Shown here: positions 11,383-21,655 of the stretch, piece after piece
Layout of the letters: every line of letters begins with the position of its first letter
Position numbering within the stretch: position 1 is the stretch's first letter
Assembly: GCF_023101765.2 (NCBI RefSeq)
Contig: NC_064215.1
Span: 2,232,001 to 2,296,000, forward strand
Reading direction: 5' to 3'
DNA: 64,000 nucleotides
Source: Spodoptera frugiperda
Taxonomy: Eukaryota > Arthropoda > Insecta > Lepidoptera > Noctuidae
Position numbers and translations under genes: made by a program
Notes under the pieces: model-generated
What the model was told of the DNA's origin: nothing
The model's input: only the letters and a program-made list of their open reading frames with translations
Databases searched by the model: none

Positions 11383-12710
11383 AGTAGGTCTATGTGACAG
11401 TAAAGTTCTTGTACTATGGTACTTTTAAAGCTCTTTCTATCACCAGTATTCATAGATCAATTTCTAATATTTATATGAACGATGTCGTTCAACTTGAAGA
11501 AATTTAATTATTTCTAGATCACCGCAAACAGAGTAGTAAAAATAATGTAATTGACAGAAACTATAAGTGCTTGAAAAAAAAAACATGTTGTGTTTAATGG
11601 TTTTAACTAAGAAAAAATTGGAGTAAACCTTCCAGTTTAAGTTTGCGTTACACCATGTGTGTAAGCCGCCATAATTCTTTGCGTACTCATGTGCGAAAAT
11701 TTTCAAACATCGCGTCACATAAGGTCTCCAAAACTCGAGCCAAAATTACGGACCGACGCAAACCATCACACGTGAACATTGAACATACAACATTTACACC
11801 TGTCTGCGTTTTAAATCGTAAGGGAAGTGAAACTCTAACATCTATTGAAAACCCGAAACAGGGGGAGTCGCACCCCCTACCTCCCAACCCCCTCGTTATT
11901 CTACTTCCCATCTCCCCTTTCTTTCCACTAACTTCGCATCGTCATCCGTATTACTTGGGCCCTAACTTATGTGGGGTATATGAGCTCCCATCCACACTCA
12001 AATCCAAACCTTACACATCAAGCCACAAAGTTAAAATTCCATTCGCCAAAAAAACCAATTTACTAAACCAGCTTCCATCGGATACTGTTCTTTAGTATAC
12101 ACGTTTTAAGAGCGACTATCGCTTGAGGGATCACAGATCAATTTCGTGATAGTCTGTACTGATTCCTTTGCATTACTTTTTCCTTCTTTGTGGATGTATT
12201 TTATATGAGTTTAGGGTCTTATGTGAATAGTCGGTATGTCGCGAATGTTGTCTAGTGTGCGTGGCTCTTTATACCGAAATGAAGACGATTCAATTTTGTT
12301 CAAAGTACGTATTTGAAATAGAATTTTAAGAGTGTTCAACTTACTTATATTGAATTTCTTTGGGAATGCGTTTCAGTATATTCGGAAGGGTATTTTCTGT
12401 TAGCAAATTTAATGGGGCAGCCGTGTCCATTGGAACGGCTTTTATCGTTAAATTTCATTATAGATGGTATCTGAAAATGATTATAGAATGTTTGTATTGA
12501 GTTGTTATGTTTGGGTTTTGACTGAAAAAATATGAAATTCTTCTATATAGACTCAAGATAGTCTACTAGTCTACCTAGTTGTTTCAATTATAGAATATTG
12601 ACAATATTTTTCCGAATCATCTTACCTAACAAAAAGTTAAAATAAGTACTTTAGCTATAGGTTCTAGGTGTTCGTTGTCCCTAAGTACTTACTTAGTTAC
12701 AATATAATAA
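11383..12710. other. Single-copy region with the longest ATG open frame of the window
   Basis: A plus-strand frame from ATG 11655 to the stop ending at 12095 would encode about 146 residues. It includes a proline-rich middle (HPLPPNPLVILLPISP) and a basic N-terminal part. No known domain, signal peptide or membrane segment is visible. A 74-codon frame (11687-11911) runs antisense through the same patch, so the absence of stops partly reflects GC-rich composition. I consider it unsupported as a gene. Confidence 0.3.
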
Positions 12711-12828
12711 CTGCCGTACTCAGAGTCATTTAATGGTTACTTAACCCAGTCCTTAGAAATTGTTTTCGGAACAAAATCGTTACTAAGAAATAGTTTAAGT
12801 AATAATTAAATGTCTCTAAGTATGGCAG
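12711..12828. mobile_element. M1 MITE, complete copy
   Basis: The termini are CTGCCGTACTCAGAG and its imperfect reverse complement CTCTAAGTATGGCAG. The host trinucleotide TAA stands on both sides, which would fit the three-base duplication of PIF/Harbinger elements, though one copy is weak evidence. The element is palindromic and non-coding. Confidence 0.8.
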
Positions 12829-13707
12829 TAAGGCTAATAATTTCCTAATTTGTCCCTTTGATGACAAATTAGGAAATATCAGTATAATTACTAGCATATA
12901 TTCAGCGTACAGCATTTCTTTCAAAATTTCCCCTTTTTTCATAAGATAAAGAAAATCCACGAAAGAATAGTAGCCTCATTAATATTCTCACATAAATTAA
13001 GATTTAACTCAACCAAACAAATTGGGTGTTCATCATTAATGAGACATAAACAGGCAAACACCCTCTTTTGTCCAATATAACAGGCAATTAGCGGTCTTGA
13101 CAAATAACTGCAAATATTTAGGGCGAAATCCAAATTAAGAAAAATTTTTTTTTTCGCCATTCGCTTTATCAATCCCCATATTTGCATGTGCCGAAAAACT
13201 GGAACGATGTAGTGTGTAGATTGCTTAGTACAATAATAACGCATAAAAATTAAATCAGTTTGTTTATTGCTAAGAAAAGTATTTCTACTTACAATAATCT
13301 TGACATTATTTTGTCAATAAAGTTATGAGCACAACGATTGTAACTCGACTTACGAGCGAATAGGACACCGAATTATGATTTTGTAGCCTTAATTTTTTCG
13401 TGCCAAATAAACGTAAGGAGCCGTTACTGCTTATGGGTCCTTGTTTTGTACGCTTCTGTAATTTTTCTCCGTGCCAAAAAACGTAAGGGTGGGTTACGCT
13501 ACTATGGCACTAAATAATTAAAGTAATGCAGTCCGTTATTATGACGTATGTCAACAGTTTTAGAAAAATATATGTATATATATTTTTTTAATTTAATTTT
13601 TTACCATAAATTTACAGTAATCTGTAGCCAATAAATAAAGCTTTATTTTAAGTAAAAACCAGATATACAGATACTATAGATTATGCCACAAAAGACCTAC
13701 AAGTTGA
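12829..13707. other. Single-copy sequence with a small internal repeat
   Basis: CGTGCCAAATAAACGTAAGG and CGTGCCAAAAAACGTAAGG occur about 70 bases apart near 13410 and 13470. No gene is supported. The minus-strand frames 12730-12960 and 12939-13244 have no recognisable domain. Confidence 0.4.
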
Positions 13708-14102
13708 CTAACCTTTACGCGACAAAGTGCCATTTGCTTAAAGGAATGTTGTTTTAGGTGCTACATGTGCCATCAATATAATAAGAATAGGCATGTTTCC
13801 TACAAATTTGTACAATTGATATCAAACCTTTTTTCGAAGATATTACAGTTCAATTTTCCATTTTTGAAGCGGTATAAGGAATTAAATACAATGCAGCTAA
13901 GAAAAGTTGTCTGTTTTCTATAATGACGTCATTAAATGGTATGACAATGTCCAGACACGGATTATCTGGGATGTTCTGAAAGAATATAACAATATACAAT
14001 GTGAATTATGTAAGGCAGAGATGCCTAACCTTAACGAGACAACGTGCCATTTTTTTAAAGGAATGCTGTTTTAATTGCTACATATGCCATCAATATAATA
14101 AG
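13708..14102 (+). repeat. Pair of direct repeats about 327 bp apart
   Basis: Segments 13708-13785 and 14035-14102 share CTAACCTTWACG, GTGCCATTT, AAAGGAATG and CCATCAATATAATAAG in the same order. The copies are clearly diverged, so this is an old local duplication or two copies of one dispersed repeat. Confidence 0.75.
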
Positions 14103-14116
14103 TTGTAATAACGAAT

Positions 14117-14190
14117 TTAAATTTTTAACGATAACAATTTCTAAGGACTAGGTTAAGTAATCATTAAAGGACTCTGAGTACGACCGTGAG
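14117..14190. mobile_element. M1 MITE, right half
   Basis: TTTCTAAGGACTAGGTTAAG and TAATCATTAAAGGACTCTGA match the right half of M1. The left half is absent. Confidence 0.6.
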
Positions 14191-14207
14191 TATAATATTG
14201 AGATAAC

Positions 14208-14255
14208 CGGCCGAATTGAGAACCTTTTCCTTTTTGGGAAGTCGGTTAAAAATTC
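14208..14255 (+). repeat. Dispersed repeat ending GAAGTCGGTTAAAA
   Basis: The text ACCGGCCGAATTGAGAACC followed by GGGAAGTCGGTTAAAAATTC recurs near 53335-53400 and, in weaker form, at 17740-17795. I associate the terminal GAAGTCGGTTAAAA with lepidopteran retroelement 3' ends, but the family is not certain. Confidence 0.5.
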
Positions 14256-14683
14256 ACGCTGGACTGGAGTCATTTGTGTAACTCTGAATCCTTAATGTTA
14301 TTCATATGTGAAAATAGCGACAGGCATAGGACAGATTCTGTGATCAATGGCGTGCCCGAAATATTGTGCTGCGTACCATCAATGATACGCGTGCCAAGGG
14401 TTCGCCATCCCCGATGTAAGGGAACACCCTGTTTATATTGGCTAAGGATTAGATCTTAAGACTGACATTAAGACTGCCGAAGTGGGGGGATTTGGGAAAT
14501 ATTTAGTAATGAGGTAAGTTTTGATGATGGGTTGGTAGTTTTTTTTTTGTTGTAAGTCAGTGAAAATTGAAATTGTAGGTCAGTTTTTGAGGTCGGTTAA
14601 AGTGTTGTTTCTTTTCGTTTTTGTTTTTATTTTATACCATCGGTCGTAAGAAAGTTGAAGTTGAATACGAATCTTAGAAAGTA
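14256..14683. other. Single-copy, locally GC-richer segment
   Basis: The patch 14330-14430 is less AT-rich, with words such as GATACGCGTGCCAAGGGTTC. The 61-codon frame (14274-14459) shows no domain. It may be a conserved non-coding element or a fragment I cannot identify. Confidence 0.3.
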
Positions 14684-14840
14684 CTAGCTTCTGCCAGCAG
14701 CTTCGCCCGCGTTCCTGTGGGATAAAAAGTATCTTATCACCCAAGTCAGCTCAGCTCACACCCTGTCTGTATACCAAACGTCATATAAATCCGTTCAGTA
14801 GTTTCATCCAAGCAAACCAACTTTTATAATATTAGTATGA
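14684..14840 (-). mobile_element. Non-autonomous Helitron
   Basis: Read on the minus strand it runs from TCATACTAATATTATAAAAG to a GC-rich CGCGGGCGAAGCTGCTGGC and ends AAGCTAG. The plus-strand CTAG is at 14684-14687, with a host A to its left as expected. The other boundary has A rather than T, so the edge may be a base or two off. Confidence 0.75.
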
Positions 14841-15715
14841 AGTGTGATGACCAAATGTATTTCAAACATTCGTTTAAATATGAATCTTATTTATTAAGTC
14901 GTATAACTTAAGTTTAATTTTATACTGAGACAAAACTGTCTTTTCTAGTTTCCTAGTTTGGTGTCATTATTTTAATTTAAAGAGTAATTCTAAAACAATA
15001 CGGAAGATTCTTAGCAAAGTAAGTAAATAGTATAGGGATTTCAATAAACAGTTTTTGAATTTGATAGCACTCAACTTATAAACCCATTTTCTAGACCAGA
15101 CGACAACATAAAACCACGGGGAACCACTATAAAATTAATAACGACAAGACATTAATTTTTATTACAAACTTACTTAGTTGAAATTCTGCAAATATCTCGA
15201 CATAATTTGCAGAGTAAGTGCACGATTCACCATACCATATTACTATGCGACATTGACGATTCTTACTGCATACAACTTTTTAATAAACTATGTTATAATG
15301 TTCTTGTCGCAGAAATTCCATCTGTAAGATATAAGGAGCACTAAAAATTTTAATATGCTTTGGTATTCTTACAAAATATCTTCGAATATGGTCGTTAAAG
15401 TGTAACCCCCGATCCGCGAGGGTGGTTATTATTCATTTTTCTCCAGTCAAATTCAGTGTAGGGTTCACTAATGTGCCACTCTAAAATCAACCCCTACGAG
15501 CTTTTCGCGACCATGTTTTTTCCCGTAGAAGTTTTTTGTTTGTTTCCCATCCCTGTCTTTCGTACGCATTGCATATTTACCATCCCTTTCCCTCTATCAT
15601 ACTGCGTGGGGTGGCAACAGCGAAATTATGATACGTTTTTTTGGGGCTTAAATTGATTTTTCGGAAGTATGTGGAAGCCATTTTTATGGCGGTTTTCATA
15701 TGATACGACATTTTC
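14841..15715. other. Single-copy sequence
   Basis: There is a less AT-rich patch at about 15400-15500 (CCCCCGATCCGCGAGGGTGG). No gene was recognised. The 61-codon frame 15471-15656 is unsupported. Confidence 0.35.
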
Positions 15716-15829
15716 TGCCGCACTCAGAGACATTTAATGATTACTTAAACGTAGCCTTAGTAACGATTTTGTATCGAAAGCAATTGCTAAGGAGTGGGTT
15801 AAGTAATCATTAAATGTCTCTGAGTTCAC
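15716..15829. mobile_element. M1 MITE with 27-bp perfect terminal repeats
   Basis: ACTCAGAGACATTTAATGAT begins a 27-base arm at 15722 that is exactly complementary to the arm at 15799-15825. The centre carries CCTTAGTAACGATTTTGTAT and GCTAAGG, also partly palindromic. This is the best preserved M1 copy in arm identity. Confidence 0.85.
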
Positions 15830-16797
15830 ACTCACTCAGTTTGTTGTTTAATAAAGTTCTGGACTGTAGTTTTGTATTTTTTCTGTATTAAACAGACAGT
15901 TGGAATTGCTGACAGTTTTTTATATAGATATGCGTAGTTTCCCTACCCTGTGAAGTACTTTAATACAATACCTATTGTTTAAACCTATCGTATCGTTCAC
16001 ACATCGCCTTTGTCTCTTCAGAGTAGTTTGAGCGTATAAAAGATAGCCAAAGATAAGCTAAATACTTTTTCTATTTTAATTTAATTGTGTGTTATTCAAA
16101 AACGTTTCGTTTAAGGGCCATTAAATTCTTTTAACATGGTTTTTTTAGATTAGATAATATAAACATTGAAATGTTAAGCACGGTGTTTCGAAAATTAAGG
16201 TTGGAACTAACATAGGTAATAATTTTGATGGTATCTGACCATAAGCTATTCACAACGAAACTATTTTTTCTCGTAAATGTCATAACTTTGGAAATTATGA
16301 CTTTATCATAAGTTTTTTTTTTATAGTGTACTTACGTATTTTTTTTTTATATAACTTATTAGTCAAATTCGTGTTTCATTGTTAATTGCTCACGTAGTTT
16401 CCATTAAAAAACTATAAAAACTACGAATATAAAAATTAATAAATGACCCAATTAAGTTTCTTTTTTGTTTCTGCGGGTTTTATTAGACATTTTTATTATT
16501 ATGTTACCTATCAAACTGTGTATTATTAAAGTGACATATTATTGATAGTATAATAACTTAACTATTATAATAATACACGATGCTATGATCAGCAGGTGTA
16601 GAGTAATTCTGTTACAACTTAATGATATTACTTCGATAACTTTTTTATGACTAGTATCAATTATTTTATATTGATATTGAATAAGTATGATTGATTATTA
16701 TTTATGTTTAATATACAGGTGTAAATGTTGTAATAAATTTATAATTATGTAAGATAGTTATAGTGTGCATTGATCGTGTATAATATCTAGGTAAGTA
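15830..16797. other. Single-copy AT-rich sequence
   Basis: No repeat or gene was recognised. It includes very AT-rich runs at 16300-16560. Confidence 0.45.
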
Positions 16798-16975
16798 ATA
16801 ATGAAACGGCTCACCTTTTCTCCCCCGAAGGGGTAGGCAGAGGTGCACACCCACTTTTCACCATATGTGTTATAAGTCCCGTGTAATATGTTCCAGACTC
16901 CGTGCTATTGCTGAGGAATTTTCGACAAACTGAAAAAACCCAATAGTACTTTGCCCAACTCGAAATACTTTGCCC
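16798..16975 (-). mobile_element. S2 tRNA-derived SINE, head missing
   Basis: It matches the body of the full S2 at 62411-62785: CCGAAGGGGTAGGCAGAGGT, CCCACTTTTCACCAT, GTTATAAGTCCC and the ATTTTCGA region. The tRNA-like promoter end is lost. ACTTTGCCCAA is repeated at the truncated end. Confidence 0.75.
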
Positions 16976-18355
16976 AATTATTACTTCCTTTTATCTGAAC
17001 TGTGCATAGTATATAGCTATTTATAGATAATATGAAACTCATAATATGACTGGAAAAAGATTTATATTTAGATTTGATACGTGTACTAGGCACCCCTGAC
17101 TTACTAAACGGACTTACGAAAGCTTAAACTAACATAATAATGTTTTGTCTTGATTAATATTTCAGAAAAAATAAAGATTAACATTTTTTTTCATACCACA
17201 ATTGATTCATGAATAAAAACTAACGACAGAAGTTTCAACCAATTTTCTTCCTTCGAAATAATTGTACCTCAACCCAAGTAAATCCGGATATAACACCCTT
17301 GTGTAATAATATCGCGTTTCGAATAAATGTATCGAGTTAACCATCGAGTCGGCAGTGCGGTATCGATTTAAAATATATCGTTATATCGCGATAACAATAT
17401 AACTAGCGCTTAGAAAAACTTAAACCGTGTTTTGTTAAGGCGTTGGTACACAATACCTTAGGAAATTATTTGTATAATGTATCACAAAATTTACTGCTTG
17501 TTGTTTATTTAAAAAAATCGGAAAGTAATAATGAATTAAATCTTAAGGAGCCAAAAATAATGAACCTGTGTTTATAAAAACCGACTTCAAAAACCATACT
17601 AATCTAAAAACTATACTAGATACAGGATACGCAGAGTTTCATAAATACTTAAGTGAGTAGTTAGGTTTTGGTCGGTTAAAAATTGGCTAATAAGCCAAAC
17701 AATACAACAAGTTCACAAACAAACATACATAAGTACATACATGCATAGGTACAGGTCAAATTGACAACCTCTTTTTTAAGTCGGTTAAAAATTCTAATTA
17801 AACTTGTTCTTACTATTAACACTTCCTTTCACTAATAGATAATAAATCTACTAACTAAATATATTTAAATCATACAATTTCTAATCACGTTAATCAAATT
17901 TTCAACACTCAAAAAATAATCCTTCCGGATTTAGCCTCACAACAAGAAAAAATTCACGCATTTTTAACAAAAAAAAAAAAAAAATTAAAACCATCGTCTA
18001 ACCACATCCTAAGTCATTGCGTGCTAACACAGTTAGCTATCAGATAACAACCAACGGTTAACATCAACCTGGTTCACAATTAACCATTCAGATCCTACAG
18101 ATAAATGGTTGAATGCAAATTAAACGGTTTAAAAAAAAATGTTGTCGAACGAACGTAGAACGTTTGGTGGGCGTACATGCTGGTTCCGTGTGAAGTCACT
18201 CTAATAACAAAATTACTTATTTTTTTCGAAATTTTCGATGCGTTGTTGGATTTTGGAAATGATAATTATGTTTGTGATCTTGAGTACTTTTAGAAAATAA
18301 TGATAATAAATTATGTACATACGTTCTAAAATATAGAAATTAAATTAGAGAGTTA
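16976..18355. other. Mostly single-copy, with small retroelement scraps
   Basis: ACCGACTTCAAAAACCATAC near 17580 and TTTTTTAAGTCGGTTAAAAA near 17771 resemble the GAAGTCGGTTAAAA repeat end in opposite orientations. A poly-A run lies near 17968-17985. No gene was seen. Confidence 0.4.
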
Positions 18356-18412
18356 TTGTGTATGTGCACCTCTGCCTACACCTACGGGGTTAAAAGGCGA
18401 GACGTTGTGTGT
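18356..18412 (+). mobile_element. S2 SINE, short 3' fragment
   Basis: GTGCACCTCTGCCTACACCT and GGGGTTAAAAGGCG match the S2 end opposite to its promoter. Confidence 0.6.
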
Positions 18413-18705
18413 GTAAATTAGACATTTTGTAGCTTTCAGACCCACTTTTTTATTGCAATGAAAAAAAATTGACTGAAACATATTTATCGTTCTTATTTTA
18501 AGACATTTTCTGCTTTACAGTACCTATATTTTTTATTTAACTTGACATATTGTAGGTAATATGTTTAGGTAAACCGAAGTAATATATTTCAGTTAAAAAT
18601 TATATTAATTATTTGTTTCAGATCACAAATCCACAGCAGCGATCAAAAATACAGACTGAAAAAAAAAACAGCAACGCAAGAACCTTTGTGATTTTTCTTT
18701 TGAAG
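18413..18705. other. Single-copy AT-rich sequence
   Basis: Nothing was recognised. Confidence 0.4.
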
Positions 18706-18835
18706 GCGGAAAATCATCCAATGACTTCTTCTGCCTTGAGTGAGGCAAGGGAGTATCACACTCTTACTGACTAAAAACCACCGAACCAGCCGAAGCCCCG
18801 GTAACCCGCTAGGCAGTCCGCAGCCCTAGGTCGGA
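18706..18835 (-). mobile_element. S1 SINE-like element
   Basis: Minus orientation: GGAAAATCATCCAATGACTT at the left, then CTCTTACTGACTAAAAACCA, and GGTAACCCGC before the degraded GCAGTCCGCAGCC head. Nearly complete but substituted. Confidence 0.8.
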
Positions 18836-19341
18836 CTATCATAAACTATCACATCTTTTTTATAACCATAAATACAAGCCACAGGACTGTCAAAATTAGA
18901 ATATTAAAGGACCGTATCGTAAAAAAGACATAAAAATTAAATAATTATGTCATTATGGAACCATTGTAATGGCGTATCTCATTACTGTTAGAAATTTAAA
19001 TTAAGCAGTCGATTCCTGATTGGTATCTCTCTATAATTAATTGGAGTTTTTAAGAGTTCAAATAAAACATAGTTTTATAGTGAGTTTTATGGCAAATAGT
19101 AAGTCGTTTGTGGACTTAAATTATTGGTTTGGTCATCGTAATTAGGGTGCGGTTTCGTTTTTTCTTTGGGAGTTTTGTGTCAACTTTTTATGATTACTAA
19201 GAAAAAGTAAGACATTTATTGTTTTCGTTTTATTGTGGTTTGTAGTGGAACAGCTTTTGTATACAAAATGAATACTTTAAAGACTAGGTCTACAGAAATA
19301 ACACAGAAAATATGGCTCAAAACATCATCAATCATCACTTA
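18836..19341. other. Single-copy sequence
   Basis: No repeat or gene was recognised. Confidence 0.4.
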
Positions 19342-19348
19342 TAATTAT

Positions 19349-19598
19349 GTGACGACGCGTGATAGGTAACAGTAGCACATGGACGATCGACGAACAAATC
19401 AACGGATGACGTCATAAACCTATATCGCATATATTAAGTTTATATGCGAATAAACATGGATAGACAATCCCAACGAACAATAGTTGGACAGAAAGCTTAC
19501 CAGGCTTGATCACCTCGCCTGGTCGGAGGATCCTCCTTTTCTTAAGGAACTTTACTCTCTGTTCTCTAAAATTAGATTACAAGGATACTCTATCTCGT
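19349..19598. mobile_element. Possible solo LTR or unclassified 250-bp insertion
   Basis: The segment is flanked by the same heptamer TAATTAT (19342-19348 and 19599-19605). It is less AT-rich than its surroundings, with GTGACGACGCGTGATAGG at one end, GCGAATAAA in the middle and a GC-rich CTCGCCTGGTCGGAGGATCC part. It resembles an LTR in size and content, but the ends are not TG...CA and the flanking repeat is AT-rich, so chance is possible. Confidence 0.3.
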
Positions 19599-19605
19599 TA
19601 ATTAT

Positions 19606-20142
19606 AAACCAAATCATTTAAAATTCAATTACCACCAGAACTACTTTCAATTAAAAATTAAAACACTCAAGTGTTATAAATAAATTATAATAAATTACAC
19701 TTAAAACAATTATTCCAACAACATATTCGAAATTCCGCCCAATGCACCCAAAATATTGGATTAATGGAAACATTATAATATTATGCAAATTAATAAGATA
19801 CTCAGAAGTTAATTGTAATATTAACACTGTTGCACCCTAACTCATAATCGGTTTCTTAACAAACTGTTGATGGGGTACAATTTGACCCATAATTTTAAGG
19901 GAACAGCAACAGAATTATTTATTTCAAATACGGAGATATTATAATACTAAAAAAATCTCTGTAGGGTCAGTCCTCTAGTGAAGTTAGTTGCTCGTTCCAA
20001 AGTGTAGATTTCTATGGAGAAGAACGACCAAGAAACTCCATAGGTTACTCTTTTAACTTTTCTTGTCTTTATCAATAGTAATTTTGGAATTTAAATTTAT
20101 TGATACCTACGTATGTTTAGGTAGACACTCACTCGCCTTGAC
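19606..20142. other. Single-copy AT-rich sequence
   Basis: No gene was seen. GAGGACTGACCGACAG (9593-9608) and, reversed, GGTCAGTCCTCTAGTGAAG (19966-19984) share words with the surrounding GGAGTTTCTTGAACTG / CAAGAAACTCCATAGG text. This suggests one more dispersed repeat, present at 9535-9610 and, inverted, at 19965-20060. Confidence 0.4.
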
Positions 20143-20620
20143 AGTAAAATTATCTACTAAAAACTAAACGGCCCACATTAAAATTGAAATAATCCTCCGG
20201 AAGTTATAAATCGCATACTGACTGACAAACTACTCTAAATCCTTAATTAAAATACTGTATTAACTGTCATCGTAAATTCTTCAAAAAATATTACCATGGA
20301 AAACATTGCAGTCTTTGCTCAGCAGTAACTAATATTAATATAGTGGTATAAATATTTATACCAAATATTAATGTTAGTTGAGTTGCTTCGTGCGGGAACT
20401 GAACCCGCTATACGTTGCGCGGCAGCCGGTTTGCCAGCCACCACACCAATAATGTAATCAGTAAAATTATCCACTAAACAGTAAACGGGCCACATTAAAA
20501 TTGAAATAATCCTCCGGAAGTTATAAATCGCATACTGACTGACAAACTACTCTAAATCCTTAATTAAAATACTGTATTAACTGTCATCGTAAATAAAAAC
20601 TAAAAAATATTGCCAAGGTT
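20143..20620 (+). repeat. Direct duplication flanking a SINE fragment
   Basis: Segment 20143-20305 recurs at 20460-20620 (period about 317 bp). Both contain AATAATCCTCCGGAAGTTAT and ACTGTATTAACTGTCATCGT with very few differences. The S3 fragment at 20372-20452 lies between them. The arrangement fits a segmental tandem duplication in which the second unit lost or never had the spacer. Confidence 0.9.
20372..20452 (-). mobile_element. S3 SINE, tRNA-like head only
   Basis: Minus strand: GTGTGGTGGCTGGCAAACCG, then a B-box-like GGGTTCAGTTCCCGC. This corresponds to the head of the longer copies at 47152, 28199 and 51304. Confidence 0.7.
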
Positions 20621-20994
20621 TTAAGACTAAGTATAATATCAGGTGTTCAGTTACCGAGTCGTTAACAAAATGGAATATTTAAGGGTCAAAATGACCACCT
20701 AACCTTACGCTTTGCGCATCGCATTTGTGTTCATATCATTAACCATTTCAATAAGTTATTTTTATGAAATATTTAGTACACATGAATTTCTTATTGCCAG
20801 GCTTTTTATGTTGTTTAATGGTCTGCCAGGCGCCAATTTTGCAATGGCTGAAATTTTGGATGTTATTTAAGTAAGAAAAACCCAAAATTAATTTGCCAAG
20901 CAGTTATTCGGTTGTTAACCTTCAGCCAGACCGATCTAAAACTATGATTGTATCATTTCGCTTGGTCTTATTTGTCGAACGAATTACAGAGAAA
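20621..20994. other. Single-copy sequence
   Basis: Nothing was recognised. Confidence 0.4.
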
Positions 20995-21655
20995 GGGATT
21001 GAGTGCTCGGACTCGCCCATGAAGGGTTCCGTAGCAGCAAGTAGACGACTAAAGAAAAAAGTTATAAAATAACTTGGTTTTACATTGTGCTTTTGATGAA
21101 CGACAAAGTTATATTTGTGGTTTTGAAAATGAAGATGGTATCTCTCAAACCAATTTTAGTTGAAACATTTTATTGAAATGTATAGCATAGGTGATTTTTT
21201 TAATTTTACTCTCTTATTTTAAAAGTTAGAGGGGGGTACACTCATTTTTCCACTTTGGAAGCGTCTTTTCAAACGATTGATTTTGACGATGGCTTTAGAA
21301 CCTTAATGTATTTTTTAAAGACCTATATAGACACCCATCAATATGTTAGCTGAAAATATTTTTTTTAAATCTCTTCCATGTATGGAGTGGCCCCCTTAAA
21401 TTTTGAAATTTATTAATTTTTATTCAAAACGAATAGTTAGAAACACATCAACCTACAAAGTTTCAACTTTGTAGGCCCAACATCGTTTGACATACGGACG
21501 GACGGACAGACAGACGGACAGACAGACAGACGGACAGAAATCGTCGTCGAAGATACTTGTATCGACACTTCTAGGTACATTTAATACATAGAAATGACGT
21601 ATTTGCTCCCTCTACTAGAAACTAGTCGATTCCTCGTCAAACAGTTTGATCTAAG
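20995..21655. mobile_element. Probable non-LTR retroelement 3' region with GGAC/AGAC tract
   Basis: The segment contains GAAGGGTTCCGTAGCAGCAA, a long AT-rich middle, and CTACAAAGTTTCAACTTTGTAG followed by a tract of GGAC and AGAC units at about 21492-21537. I recognise the combination of a GGGTTCCGTA word with a GGACGGACAGACAG tract from insect retroelement 3' ends. No coding frame remains. Boundaries are approximate. Confidence 0.5.
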
